Below are positions 1 to 8,717 of a stretch of DNA of 35,039 bases, piece after piece. Where the stretch lies: the NCBI GenBank assembly GCA_947463725.1, contig CANHRM010000010.1, positions 1 to 35,039 on the forward strand. Reading direction: 5' to 3'. The DNA is from Actinomycetota bacterium (GTDB lineage: Bacteria > Actinomycetota > Actinomycetes > Nanopelagicales > Nanopelagicaceae). Numbering within the stretch: the first letter of the stretch is position 1; each line of letters opens with the position of its first letter. The notes beneath the pieces are model-generated. The model was not told the origin of the DNA. It made no database searches and saw nothing but the letters and a program-made list of their open reading frames with translations. The translations under genes were made by a program, and so were the position numbers.

Positions 1-277
1 GGTGTTCCGAGAAATCCTCGAATCACGGTCTTCCTCTTGCTACAGCTATACCGAATATGTAAAACATGAAACGGGTACTGATAAAGCGTCCGACTAGGGC
101 AAAGCGTACCTCCTACTTGCGAGTTCACCTAAAGTTTTTTTCGCGAGATCACGCTCAAATCACCCGATAATTAAGACGATCTAGACAGTTAAAGGCTCGT
201 AGGTGTACAAATAGAGCACTAGTAAGTGCCGATGGGCTGGGGAAGGTCGCATCAAGCGCCCTTGCTAGGAGAGATAA
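1..277. other. Intergenic region upstream of the DUF3145 gene
   Basis: I find no convincing coding region or recognisable structured RNA here. A GATAAT hexamer at 166-171 could be a -10 element for the downstream gene and would give a leader of about 100 nt, but no good -35 accompanies it. A purine-rich AGGAGAG at 267-273 is the ribosome binding site of the gene at 278. On the minus strand a GTG at 26-24 preceded by GAGGA could be the start of a divergent gene running off the left edge, but only about eight codons are visible, so it is not called. Confidence 0.4.
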
Positions 278-784
278 ATGGAGCGAATTTCGCCCACGAA
301 TAATGATGTATCGACCGGTTCGCTAATAATTCATAGCGCGCCTTCTGCTTTGCGTACCCATATTGATTGGGCGATCAAAGATATTTTGGGAACTTCGGTT
401 CAGATTCAATGGCGCCCACAACCAAACTTTGCTGGCACATATCGCACCGAAATTACATGGCGGGATTTAGCCGGCAACGCAGCAAAACTTTGTAGTGCAC
501 TTTCGAGTTGGCATTATTTAAGGTTTGAGATTTTTGAAGCTACCAATAATGAAGGCGAACTATTTAGATTTCTCCCCGAGCTTGGCATCTTGCGTAATCA
601 AACCGATGGGGCCGGCAATATTTTGCTCACCGATTCGGTAGTAGTTAACGCATTGAGTAATTCATTCGAGGAAGATGAATTACGCGATTCGATTAACCGA
701 ATTCTGGGTAAACCTTGGGAGGAAGTTCTTGAACCACTGCGAGCGATTGATCAGCGAGAGGTGGCTCCGCTGCAAGCGATCTAA
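278..784 (+). CDS. DUF3145 family protein
   Basis: This 168-residue soluble protein has no signal peptide or membrane segment. I recognise it as the actinobacterial DUF3145 family from its length, the Trp-rich N-terminal half (HIDWAI, IQWRP, ITWRD, SSWHYLRFE) and the C-terminal segment ending in KPWEEVLEPLRAIDQRE. The molecular function is unknown. In Streptomyces, to my recollection, the family gene sits next to the fabD-fabH-acpP-fabF cluster. Here it lies within 1 kb of the same cluster, separated by a SIMPL gene and on the opposite strand, so a link to lipid metabolism is plausible but inferred. The ATG is supported by a strong AGGAGAG 4 nt upstream, one of the clearest Shine-Dalgarno sites in the window. 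Confidence 0.85.
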   Translation: MERISPTNNDVSTGSLIIHSAPSALRTHIDWAIKDILGTSVQIQWRPQPNFAGTYRTEITWRDLAGNAAKLCSALSSWHYLRFEIFEATNNEGELFRFLPELGILRNQTDGAGNILLTDSVVVNALSNSFEEDELRDSINRILGKPWEEVLEPLRAIDQREVAPLQAI

Positions 785-811
785 ATTGTGCGGTTATCCC
801 TAGTGATTAAG

Positions 812-823
812 TAGAATAAAGCC
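812..823 (+). promoter_or_regulatory. Leaderless-type -10 element for the SIMPL gene
   Basis: TAGAAT at 812-817 matches the TATAAT consensus at five of six positions and ends exactly 6 nt before the ATG at 824. Transcription would therefore begin at or one base from the start codon. No Shine-Dalgarno sequence precedes the ATG. No clear -35 hexamer is seen. Confidence 0.55.
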
Positions 824-1585
824 ATGAGCCAAAACCTAGAAAGTAACAAAGTATCCATCGAGCGCAATAAGGGCATAGTCCTAATCGCAGCCGCCGTGAT
901 TTTATCTATCGCCTTAGGTGGCGGATTAATGAAAGTTGGCGCTGGCTTTGCATCGCGCGCAAGTGATGGCATCACAGTTACTGGTTCTGCCAAAGTCGAA
1001 GCTACTGCAGATAATGCAGTCTGGACTTTATCTGTTTCGCAATCTTCGCCAACAGTTGGCACTGCCGTCTCAAAGGTAGCCGATGGAGTAAAAGCTTTAT
1101 CTAGCTATTTAACAAAAGGTGGTATCGCGGATAACCAGATCACTTTAGGTGCTGTTTCCACATATGCCAACGAAGAATATGTAAATGGAAATAGCACCGG
1201 GCGCATACTTTCCTACCGCGCTAATCGCGATGTCACAGTACGCACTAAAGATGTGCAGCTAGTTTCAAAATTGAGTCAAAGTATCGGAGACTTGCTTCAA
1301 ACAGGAGTCCCAGTAAATAACTATGGTCCGCAGTACTACATATCAACACTTTCTGACTTGCGACCTAAGTTGTTGGGCGAAGCCATGAAAGATGCTCGAG
1401 TTCGTGCCGAAGCAATTACTAAATCTGTTGGTGGTTCAGTTGGCGCAGTAATAAATGTTAAGAGCGGTCCGTTTCAAGTAACGACTCAAGATTCGACTCA
1501 AACCGCAGACTATGGCGCTTATGACACCAGCACAATTGCAAAGACCGTTACTTCTACAGTTTCGGTTACTTTCAAAACAAAGTAA
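824..1585 (+). CDS. SIMPL (DUF541) domain protein, membrane-anchored
   Basis: The 253-residue product has one N-terminal hydrophobic segment at about residues 17-37, preceded by a charged cytoplasmic tail, so the rest is probably displayed outside the membrane. From about residue 45 it matches the SIMPL/DUF541 pattern: a GITVTGSAKVEATADNA opening, the internal SYRANRDVTVRTKD strand, a helical stretch with KDARVRAEAITKSVG, and a final TVSVTFK strand. Family members such as periplasmic YggE oligomerise, and some are linked to oxidative stress, but the biochemical role is unresolved. The gene converges on accD with only 11 nt between the two stop codons, and no terminator hairpin is visible there. 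It probably has its own promoter (TAGAAT, 812-817). Confidence 0.85.
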   Translation: MSQNLESNKVSIERNKGIVLIAAAVILSIALGGGLMKVGAGFASRASDGITVTGSAKVEATADNAVWTLSVSQSSPTVGTAVSKVADGVKALSSYLTKGGIADNQITLGAVSTYANEEYVNGNSTGRILSYRANRDVTVRTKDVQLVSKLSQSIGDLLQTGVPVNNYGPQYYISTLSDLRPKLLGEAMKDARVRAEAITKSVGGSVGAVINVKSGPFQVTTQDSTQTADYGAYDTSTIAKTVTSTVSVTFKTK

Positions 1586-1596
1586 TTAGCCGCAAA

Positions 1597-2979
1597 TTAA
1601 AGCGGGATATTGCCGTGGTTGCCTCTTCGATGAGGCGCCGCGGCAATTGCTTTTGCTAGCGCACTTCTAGTTTGCGCCGGTTCAACAATTTCATCAACTG
1701 CGCCAATTTCAATAGCGCGCTCTACGCCACCAGAAACACGATCATGTTCTGCCGCTAATTCCAGCTCCATGGCTTCGCGTTGTTCTTGTGGAATATCAGC
1801 CAATAATCGACGATGCAGAACACGCACTGCAGCAACTGCGCCCATCACTGATACTTCAGCAGTCGGCCAAGCAAATACCCGAGTGGCACCAAGTGATTTC
1901 GAATTCATAGCAACGTATGCGCCACCGTATGCGCGACGAGTAATAAGAGTTACACGTGGAACAACTGCTTCGCCAAAAGCATGTAGCAACTTGGCGCCAC
2001 GGCGTACAGCGCCTTCCCACTCTTGGCCAGCACCAGGTAAAAAGCCCGGAACATCAGCAATCACGATTAGTGGAATACCAAATGCGTCACAAGTGCGAAC
2101 AAAGCGCGCCGCTTTTTCAGCAGCAGATGAATCAAGGACACCACCTAAATGTTGCGGGTTATTTGCTAATACGCCAACTGTGCGACCACCGAGACGACCT
2201 AAAACCGTGGTCATATTCTCAGCCCACATCGGTAGTAGTTCTAACTTCTCAGCGTCACTATCTAAAATTGCATTTACTAATGGATGCACTCCATAGGCAC
2301 GCTTAGTTACGGCCGGAACATACTTGGCCAAATCTTCATCAACTAAATCTGTATTTAATAAACCTTGATCGGCAAATAGTGAAGTTAAATCACGAATCTC
2401 GGCGAATGCTTCTTCTTCGCTATGAGCGATAACGTGGGCAACACCGCTGTTTTTGCGGTGTGCATCAGGACCACCCAGTGTTGCGATATCAATTTTTTCA
2501 CCGGTAACACTTTTAACTACATCGGGGCCAGTTACAAAGATGCGTCCATTTGGTGCTAAAACCACAATGTCAGTTAGCGCTGGGCCATAAGCACCGCCAC
2601 CAGCGGTTGGACCAAGCACAAGTGATAACTGCGGAATTCGGCCGCTAGCTGTAATCATCGATTGGAAAACTTCACCGAATGCACTTAGCGAAGAAACTCC
2701 ATCGCGCAATCGCGCGCCTCCACTGTGCCATATGCCAATGATCGGCGACTGGCTACCCATCGCTGATTTATATGCTTCAACGATTACATGTGCGCCATCA
2801 GCACCAAGTGCACCACCTTGACGTGTGGCATCAGAAGCGAATACGACTACTCGATTACCTTTGATTTCACCCGTAGCTGCAACCATTCCACAATCGGTGC
2901 GGGGGATTAATAGTTCAAATTTTCCATCATCAACTAAACGTGCGATACGTACTTCAGGATCGCGCTCGTCGATCGTCAT
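1597..2979 (-). CDS. accD6: Acyl-CoA carboxylase carboxyltransferase (beta) subunit, AccD6-like
   Basis: This is the carboxyltransferase subunit of a biotin-dependent acyl-CoA carboxylase, probably acetyl-CoA carboxylase making malonyl-CoA. The 460-residue protein has the two-crotonase-fold layout. The N-terminal half carries SGGARLRDG (86-94) and the oxyanion-hole region GPTAGGGAYGPALTD (123-137). The C-terminal half carries ADVPGFLPGAGQEWEG, RRGAKLLHAFGEA, RRAYGGAYVAMNSKS and WPTAEVSVMGA. The MNSKSLGA...FAWP version is closest, from memory, to mycobacterial AccD6 rather than to propionyl-CoA PccB. Its place directly after fabF (1 nt between the fabF stop and this ATG) mirrors accD6 following kasA-kasB in Mycobacterium and supports a role in fatty acid synthesis. 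The biotinylated alpha subunit is not in the window. Acyl-chain preference cannot be read with certainty. Confidence 0.9.
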   Translation of the reverse strand: MTIDERDPEVRIARLVDDGKFELLIPRTDCGMVAATGEIKGNRVVVFASDATRQGGALGADGAHVIVEAYKSAMGSQSPIIGIWHSGGARLRDGVSSLSAFGEVFQSMITASGRIPQLSLVLGPTAGGGAYGPALTDIVVLAPNGRIFVTGPDVVKSVTGEKIDIATLGGPDAHRKNSGVAHVIAHSEEEAFAEIRDLTSLFADQGLLNTDLVDEDLAKYVPAVTKRAYGVHPLVNAILDSDAEKLELLPMWAENMTTVLGRLGGRTVGVLANNPQHLGGVLDSSAAEKAARFVRTCDAFGIPLIVIADVPGFLPGAGQEWEGAVRRGAKLLHAFGEAVVPRVTLITRRAYGGAYVAMNSKSLGATRVFAWPTAEVSVMGAVAAVRVLHRRLLADIPQEQREAMELELAAEHDRVSGGVERAIEIGAVDEIVEPAQTRSALAKAIAAAPHRRGNHGNIPL

Positions 2980-2980
2980 T

Positions 2981-4222
2981 TTAGTTAACTGACTTAAAGA
3001 CTAATACGACATTATGTCCACCAAAGCCAAAAGAATCATTTAGAGCTGCGATATCACCTGTTGGTAGAACACGTGGCTTATCGCGCACAACATCGACAGT
3101 TACGGCTGGATCCAGATTTTCAATATTAATAGTTGGTGGCGCTAAACGATCTTGAATTGCTTTTACAAGGAATACAGATTCAATTGCACCTGCACCACCA
3201 AGTAAATGGCCAGTCATAGATTTTGTTGCCGATACTGCAACATGATCAGCATCTGTTCCGAGAGCTAAGCGCAGAGCGTTGGCTTCAGCTACATCGCCAG
3301 CAGGTGTCGAAGTGGCGTGAGCATTTAAGTGCACAACGTCTTTAGTTGAGATGCCAGCATCGGCAAGTGCGAACTTAATCGCACGTTGCACACCAATACC
3401 ATCAGGATCTGGCGCTGCAATATGGAAACCATCAGAAGTTAAACCTTGTCCGGCAATTTCACAATAAATTTTGGCACCACGAGCTTTAGCGTGTTCGTAC
3501 TCTTCCAGAATTAAAACTCCGCCACCTTCGCCCAAAACAAAACCATCGCGATCGAGGTCATATGGTCTAGATGCGCGCTCAGGTGCATCGCTGCGAGTTG
3601 AGAGTGCTTTCATTGCGGCAAAACCTGCCATTGGCAGTGCATGAATAGCGGCCTCAACGCCACCACTGAAAATTACATCGGCCCGATTGTTGCGAATCAT
3701 TTCAAATGCATAGCCGATTGCTTCAGCACCTGATGCACACGCACTAACTGGGGTGTGAACGCCGGCACGAGCTTTAAATTCAAGACCAACATGTGCCGCT
3801 GGGCCATTAGGCATCAACATTGGCACTGTGTAAGGGCTAACTGAGCGAGCACCTTTTTCTTTCAAAACATCATATTGATCGAGCAAGGTTGTAACGCCGC
3901 CAATACCCGATGCAATAACGACACCTAGGCGCTCGTTATCAACTTCTGGCGAACCAGCATCTTTCCAAGCTTCGCGCGCAGCAATTAATGCAAATGCTTC
4001 AGAGCGATCAAGTTTGCGAAGTTCAACCCGTTCCATAACTTCACTGGGATCAACCGCCACACGGGCAGCAAAGTTAACTGGAATCGTATTTGCCCAATCT
4101 TCAGTAAGAGTACGAACACCGCTCTTACCTGCAAGCAAGGCAGCCCAAGTACTTGACGCATCGCCTCCGATAGGAGTCGTTGCGCCAAGTCCAGTTACGA
4201 CAACGCGTCGTTGGGCTGACAT
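2981..4222 (-). CDS. fabF: Beta-ketoacyl-ACP synthase II
   Basis: This 413-residue elongating condensing enzyme joins malonyl-ACP to acyl-ACP in type II fatty acid synthesis. The Cys-His-His triad is intact: Cys162 in VSACASG, His302 in NAHATSTPAGD and His339 in KSMTGHLLGGAGA, with Lys334 nearby. The N-terminal RRVVVTGLGATTPIG and the GFGGHN loop close to the C-terminus are typical. It is the fourth gene of fabD-fabH-acpP-fabF-accD, 23 nt after acpP. No second KAS gene follows, unlike the kasA-kasB pair of mycobacteria, so this enzyme probably does all elongation encoded here. The Shine-Dalgarno is weak (AGTAAAG just before ATG), consistent with translation from a polycistronic message. Confidence 0.95.
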   Translation of the reverse strand: MSAQRRVVVTGLGATTPIGGDASSTWAALLAGKSGVRTLTEDWANTIPVNFAARVAVDPSEVMERVELRKLDRSEAFALIAAREAWKDAGSPEVDNERLGVVIASGIGGVTTLLDQYDVLKEKGARSVSPYTVPMLMPNGPAAHVGLEFKARAGVHTPVSACASGAEAIGYAFEMIRNNRADVIFSGGVEAAIHALPMAGFAAMKALSTRSDAPERASRPYDLDRDGFVLGEGGGVLILEEYEHAKARGAKIYCEIAGQGLTSDGFHIAAPDPDGIGVQRAIKFALADAGISTKDVVHLNAHATSTPAGDVAEANALRLALGTDADHVAVSATKSMTGHLLGGAGAIESVFLVKAIQDRLAPPTINIENLDPAVTVDVVRDKPRVLPTGDIAALNDSFGFGGHNVVLVFKSVN

Positions 4223-4245
4223 CTTTACTTATGCTCGCCTATTAA

Positions 4246-4494
4246 TTAAGCAGAGGCTTTAACGATGAAATTAACTGCATCGCCAACTGTTTTAAGTTCA
4301 GTAACCTGATCATCCGGAATCTTTACACCGAAGCGCTCTTCAGAAGCAACAACAACTTCAACCATGCTTAGTGAATCTACTTCTAGATCATCTGAAAAAT
4401 TCTTATCTAGCTCGATAGACGCAGCTGGAATACCGGCGACTTCTTCAACGATCTCTTTAAGACCAGCTAATACATCTGCTTGGGTTAGTGCCAT
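4246..4494 (-). CDS. acpP: Acyl carrier protein
   Basis: This small acidic protein carries growing acyl chains on a 4'-phosphopantetheine arm. I start it at the ATG at 4494-4492, giving 82 residues beginning MALTQADVLAGLKEI. A GAAGGA Shine-Dalgarno lies about 10 nt upstream. A longer reading frame back to 4545 would add 17 residues with no family support. The prosthetic-group serine is Ser41 in the EVDSLSMVE motif, matching the canonical DSL site. The C-terminal helix with AVNFIVKA is typical. The 105-nt gap between the fabH stop and this start is the largest inside the cluster and could hold a separate promoter or processing site, since ACP is usually made in excess, but no clear element is seen. 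Confidence 0.95.
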   Translation of the reverse strand: MALTQADVLAGLKEIVEEVAGIPAASIELDKNFSDDLEVDSLSMVEVVVASEERFGVKIPDDQVTELKTVGDAVNFIVKASA

Positions 4495-4599
4495 TTCTTT
4501 ATTTCCTTCACTTTCGGTAAACGGGTTTAGATCGGTAAGGCGCAATTGTCTAACAAAAGAGCTCTTACTTACGAGTATGAGCGCACTTTGTGGCGAAAT

Positions 4600-5610
4600 T
4601 TATGGCAATTGCACTACTTGTCCCGCATAAACGAGACCTGCGCCATAGCCAATAATCAATGCAAGTCCACCACTTAATTCTGGGTGTGACTCAAGTAGCG
4701 CATCCATTGCAAGTGGAATTGATGCCGATGATGTGTTGCCATTTGTTTTAATATCATCGGCAATTACAACAGATGCTGGCAGCTTCATTTCTTTTGCCAT
4801 TGATTCGATAATTCTGAAGTTTGCTTGGTGTGGAATAAATGCAGCAAGTTGATCACCGGTAACTCCTGCAGCTTCGAGTGCTTGCAAACCAACTTTGCTC
4901 ATTGAGAAAACCGCCCAACGGTAAACAGTTTGACCTTGCTGCGAGATATTTGGCCAACCTAAATCAGCAACACCTTTAGTTGGTTGGCTTCTAAAGTCAG
5001 TCCATGCCGGATTTAATAAAATCGCATCACGAGAGTCAGCGTCAGAACCCCAGATCGCAGGGCCAATTCCGGCATCTTGCGAAGGGCCAATTACAACAGC
5101 GCCTGCACCATCGGCAAAGATAAACGCAGTCGCACGATCATCAGGGTCTGTAAAATCAGACAATTTTTCAGAACCAACAACTAAAACATTCTTAGATGTT
5201 CCACCAGCAATTAAATCTTTTGCCATTGCAACGCCATAACAGAAGCCAGCGCACGCAGCACTAATATCAAATGCTGCAGCTTTAGGATTTCCCATTTGCT
5301 GTATTAGGGCTGTTGCCGCACTAGGTGCTTGGAATTCATATGAAATAGTCGCCAGAATTACGGTATCGATATCCGCAATTGTTAAGTTAGCTCGCTTAAG
5401 TGCCATTTCACAGGCTGCTTGCGCCATGCTGACAACACTTTCATCAGCGCTCGCAAAGCGGCGAGTTTCAATGCCAGTACGTTGCTGGATCCACTCATCA
5501 CTTGATTCAATGCGATCTACGATTTCTGAGTTAGGAACTTGGCGCTTAGGACGATAAGTTCCAACTGCGAGAATTCGTGAGTTACTGCCAGCTTTTACTT
5601 TGATACTCAT
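4600..5610 (-). CDS. fabH: Beta-ketoacyl-ACP synthase III
   Basis: This 336-residue enzyme starts fatty acid synthesis by condensing an acyl-CoA primer with malonyl-ACP. The Cys-His-Asn triad is present: Cys120 in ISAACAGFCYG, His261 in FIPHQANFRII and Asn292 in KTNGNTSSASIP. The early GIETRRFA segment and the C-terminal GYGAGLVYAGQVV are standard for the family. Its start codon overlaps the fabD stop (ATGA), indicating translational coupling. Primer choice, straight or branched, is not evident from the motifs. Confidence 0.95.
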   Translation of the reverse strand: MSIKVKAGSNSRILAVGTYRPKRQVPNSEIVDRIESSDEWIQQRTGIETRRFASADESVVSMAQAACEMALKRANLTIADIDTVILATISYEFQAPSAATALIQQMGNPKAAAFDISAACAGFCYGVAMAKDLIAGGTSKNVLVVGSEKLSDFTDPDDRATAFIFADGAGAVVIGPSQDAGIGPAIWGSDADSRDAILLNPAWTDFRSQPTKGVADLGWPNISQQGQTVYRWAVFSMSKVGLQALEAAGVTGDQLAAFIPHQANFRIIESMAKEMKLPASVVIADDIKTNGNTSSASIPLAMDALLESHPELSGGLALIIGYGAGLVYAGQVVQLP

Positions 5611-6512
5611 TTATGTTTCTCCACAAACTCTTTAGCTGCTGCCAAGTCGGCAGGAGATTTAAAAGCAAAAGTTTCGATCTCAGGTGCTGCTCGTTTTAGC
5701 AGCCCAACTAACGTTCCGGCTGGTGCTAGCTCAATTACACCAGTAACACCTAGTTCCTGCAGACTTTTCATGCAGAGATCCCAACGAACTGGGCTGGCAA
5801 CTTGGCTAATAATGCGCTCAAGTACTTCTTCACCATCTACTACGGCAAAACCATCGCGGTTAGAAATAATTGAACCAGTTGGATCAGAGGGTGAAATAGT
5901 CGCTGCACTCTTGGCTAATACTTCTTGCGCTGATTGCATATATCTAGTGTGAAAAGCGCCAGCTACGGCGAGCGAGCGAATTCGAGCTCCAGCTGGGGGA
6001 TTATCGGCAAAGAGCGATAACTCGCTGATTAAGCCAGCTGCCACAATTTGTCCAGCTCCGTTGTCATTTGCCGCGACTAATCCAAGCTTTAAAATTGCAT
6101 CAAGTACTTCTTCGCGCTCTCCACCTAAGACTGCAGACATACCGGTTTTTTCTAGACTTGCCGCCTTGGCCATGGCATTTGCGCGATCATTAACAAAGCG
6201 CATTGCATCGAACTCACTAATTACTTTTGCAACTGCAGCTGCCGTAATTTCACCAACTGAGTGCCCAGATACAACAGGTGCTGAAACACCAAGTAAGTTT
6301 GCCGCGATTAAACCGGTTGCCACAATTAATGGTTGAGCGTTTGCAGTATCTCTAATTTCATCAGCATCGGCAGTTGTGCCCAATGCAACTAAATCTTTAC
6401 CAATAACTTCAGACCAACGAGAAATTGATTCGGCACAATCGCTAATTTCTAACCAAGGCGTCAACATGCCTGGCGTTTGAGCACCTTGACCCGGTGCGAT
6501 GATTGCTAACAC
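5607..6512 (-). CDS. fabD: Malonyl-CoA:ACP transacylase
   Basis: The enzyme transfers malonyl groups from CoA to ACP and is the first gene of the fatty acid synthesis operon. The 301-residue protein has the acyltransferase nucleophile Ser85 in GHSVGEIT and the catalytic His188 in AGAFHTRYM, plus the N-terminal APGQGAQ motif. I chose the GTG at 6512 because it leads directly into that conserved N-terminus. No Shine-Dalgarno precedes it, but a TAATAT hexamer lies 7 nt upstream, suggesting a leaderless operon transcript. The gap to the glgX stop is only 29 nt, so read-through from glgX is also possible. Confidence 0.93.
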   Translation of the reverse strand: MLAIIAPGQGAQTPGMLTPWLEISDCAESISRWSEVIGKDLVALGTTADADEIRDTANAQPLIVATGLIAANLLGVSAPVVSGHSVGEITAAAVAKVISEFDAMRFVNDRANAMAKAASLEKTGMSAVLGGEREEVLDAILKLGLVAANDNGAGQIVAAGLISELSLFADNPPAGARIRSLAVAGAFHTRYMQSAQEVLAKSAATISPSDPTGSIISNRDGFAVVDGEEVLERIISQVASPVRWDLCMKSLQELGVTGVIELAPAGTLVGLLKRAAPEIETFAFKSPADLAAAKEFVEKHK

Positions 6513-6525
6513 GAGCTAAATATTA
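6513..6525 (-). promoter_or_regulatory. Candidate -10 element for leaderless fabD operon transcript
   Basis: On the minus strand TAATAT (6525-6520) is followed by 7 nt and then the GTG of fabD. The overlapping CATAAT (five of six to TATAAT) is an alternative register, 9 nt from the start. No good -35 is visible, and the region just upstream is the end of glgX. Confidence 0.4.
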
Positions 6526-6541
6526 TGCGATGTTGCAGGTA

Positions 6542-8617
6542 CTACCGAGTAACGAGCCAGATTTGCGCTGTGTGCTCGGGCACTTTAATAGTTAAACCAG
6601 GCTGGGCAATTACGGGTTCGTAAGTAGCAGTTACTTTCGATGCATCGAAAATACAGCGGTAAGCAGTCGCCCATTTTTCAGCTGGTAATTTGAATTCATG
6701 CTCAACGCGATCAGAGTTGAAATTTAGTAGCAGTGCTCGCTCGGCAGTAACTTCGATATAAACCGAGAGAGTTCGTGTTTCTAAATTTTGCCAATGTTGG
6801 TCGACCATCTCTTCGCCAGTTAAGTTAAACCAAGCTAAGTCTTTACGTTGCGTGCCTAGATCTACTTCACCTGTATAAAACTTACTTGTTACATCAGATA
6901 GATAAGTCTTACGAATATTTATTAGTTCGCGGAACGCATCTTGTATGTCCGTGGCTTCATTATCTAAATCCCAAGGCTGCGCCCAAGGATTTTCACCCTC
7001 GCTAACTGAATAGCCGTTATTACAGCCATTTTGCGTGCGGTTAACTTCATCGCCCATGTTTATCATTGGCACACCAGCCGAAAGCAAAAGTGTGGCAGCC
7101 ATTGATTTCTTTAACGATTGGCGAATATGCCGGATCCCGAGATCTTCAGTTTCGCCTTCGATGCCAACATTCCAAGACTTATTTGAAGAATGGCCATCAC
7201 GATTATCTTCACGGTTTAGCTCATTATGTTTCTCGTTGTAAGAAACTAAATCTCGCAAGGTAAAACCATCGTGGGCAGTTATAAAGTTAATCGATGCTGT
7301 TGGGCCACGATGATAGAAGATGCCACTAGAACCACTAATAGCCGAAGCGATATCACTTACGCCTTCGCCGTAGCCACGCTCTAAGTCACCCAACCAGAAT
7401 TGCCGAACGCTGTCACGGAAAAAATCATTCCATTCACGCCATGGATAAGAGAATTCACCTAGACCATATCGAGTTACATCCCAAGGTTCAGCAATCATTT
7501 TGCGATCGCGCAAGATTGGTTCAGCGGTAATCGCTGCAAATAATGAGGAATGACGAGCGCTTTCATCTTTAAAGAGCGCAGTTGCTAGATCAAAGCGGAA
7601 ACCATCGACACCAATTACATCTGTCCACCAGCGCAGCGAATCAATGATGAAGCGAACTGAGTGCGGTTTAGCGGCAGCAAGTGTGTTTCCGCAACCGGTT
7701 AAATCTATGTAAGTACCTTCTTTAGTGTGGCGATACCAATCTCGATTATCGATGCCGCGGAAACTAAGAGTTGGCCCACCAACTCCAGCTTCAGCAGTGT
7801 GGTTATAAACCACATCAAGAATAACTTCGATGCCGGCGCTATGTAGTTGCAAAACTGCCCACTGCAATTCACCAACTGCATCATCAGTTGCGGCATATTG
7901 CGGATGCGGTGCGTTAAATGACATGGTGTTGTAGCCCCAGTAGTTCTTAAGACCACGTTCGGCTGTAGTTGGTTCAGAAATAAAAGCTTGAATAGGCAAT
8001 AGTTCAAGAGCGGTAATACCTAGACCCTGTAAATGAGCAATTGTGCTGGGGTGGCCGAGCGCCTTGTATGTGCCACGTTCTTCAGTAGGTATTTCTAAAT
8101 TATTGGCAGTTAAGCCATTTACATGTGCTTCATAAATATAAGTGTGTGCCCAGCGATGATCAATGCGATTGATCTGTCGAGGTTTGTAATCAGTTACGAC
8201 AGAGAAAGGAACTTTGCCAGCGCTGTCTCGGATATCGCGAATAGTTAGATCGCCATTTCCCCAACCATCATTACTTTGATGTCCGTAAATTTCTGGTACA
8301 TACTGAACTTCGCCAGATAGTTCATGTGCATAGGGATCGATCAATAGTTTGGCTGGGTTAAATCGTAAATTTTGTTCTGGAATCCAAGGCCCATGAATTC
8401 GATAGCCATATTTTTGACCGGGGCGAACACCCGCTAGGTAGCCGTGCCAGATCGGACCATTGCGATGGCTGAGTGAATAACGCGATTCAACTAATTCGCC
8501 ATTGACTTCATCGAATAAACAGAGTTCAACGGCGTCAGCGCCAGATGTCCAGATCGCGAAGTTAGTACCTTCTTCGGTGACAGTTGCACCTAGGTATCTC
8601 GGATCGGCTGGCAACAT
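6542..8617 (-). CDS. glgX: Glycogen debranching enzyme (GH13, GlgX type)
   Basis: This 691-residue GH13 enzyme hydrolyses alpha-1,6 branches left on glycogen after phosphorylase. A CBM48-like N-terminal domain (about 1-120, with LCLFDE, GYRIHGPW and LLIDPYAHEL) precedes the catalytic barrel. The conserved regions are visible: I, DVVYNHTAEAG (268-278); II, GFRFDLA with nucleophile Asp343; III, IAEPWD with acid/base Glu377; IV, TAHDGF with Asp450. The motif RFNPAKLLIDPYA and the overall length favour GlgX over the maltooligosyltrehalose hydrolase TreZ. It points to glycogen storage, although no other glycogen genes are in the window. No Shine-Dalgarno is present; CAAGAT ends 6 nt before the ATG. 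Confidence 0.92.
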   Translation of the reverse strand: MLPADPRYLGATVTEEGTNFAIWTSGADAVELCLFDEVNGELVESRYSLSHRNGPIWHGYLAGVRPGQKYGYRIHGPWIPEQNLRFNPAKLLIDPYAHELSGEVQYVPEIYGHQSNDGWGNGDLTIRDIRDSAGKVPFSVVTDYKPRQINRIDHRWAHTYIYEAHVNGLTANNLEIPTEERGTYKALGHPSTIAHLQGLGITALELLPIQAFISEPTTAERGLKNYWGYNTMSFNAPHPQYAATDDAVGELQWAVLQLHSAGIEVILDVVYNHTAEAGVGGPTLSFRGIDNRDWYRHTKEGTYIDLTGCGNTLAAAKPHSVRFIIDSLRWWTDVIGVDGFRFDLATALFKDESARHSSLFAAITAEPILRDRKMIAEPWDVTRYGLGEFSYPWREWNDFFRDSVRQFWLGDLERGYGEGVSDIASAISGSSGIFYHRGPTASINFITAHDGFTLRDLVSYNEKHNELNREDNRDGHSSNKSWNVGIEGETEDLGIRHIRQSLKKSMAATLLLSAGVPMINMGDEVNRTQNGCNNGYSVSEGENPWAQPWDLDNEATDIQDAFRELINIRKTYLSDVTSKFYTGEVDLGTQRKDLAWFNLTGEEMVDQHWQNLETRTLSVYIEVTAERALLLNFNSDRVEHEFKLPAEKWATAYRCIFDASKVTATYEPVIAQPGLTIKVPEHTAQIWLVTR

Positions 8618-8629
8618 GGGGCTATCTTG
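8618..8629 (-). promoter_or_regulatory. Leaderless-type -10 element for glgX
   Basis: Minus-strand CAAGAT (8629-8624) sits exactly 6 nt (AGCCCC) before the glgX ATG. The same AAGATAGCC string recurs before phoH at 34907-34915 with the same spacing. No -35 is recognised. Confidence 0.4.
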
Positions 8630-8717
8630 CCGTAATAATTAAGAATGTAAATTACTTAATAAGTTTAGACACTCAAGGAACGGTCAAATGTCGGTAAACC
8701 TGCAGGCAACTTACTCA

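Noticed and set aside
1-26. Possible minus-strand gene start (GTG at 26-24 with GAGGA upstream)
   Set aside because: Only about eight codons are visible before the window edge, too few to recognise or support.
1769-2296. A 175-codon open frame antisense to accD
   Set aside because: It lies wholly within the strongly conserved accD coding region, and its translation is low-complexity (Arg, Thr, Pro, Ser) as expected of a shadow frame.
4495-4599. Possible internal promoter or terminator in the fabH-acpP gap
   Set aside because: An AAGAGCTCTT palindrome exists but lacks a loop, and no convincing -35/-10 pair was found; only the acpP Shine-Dalgarno is supported.
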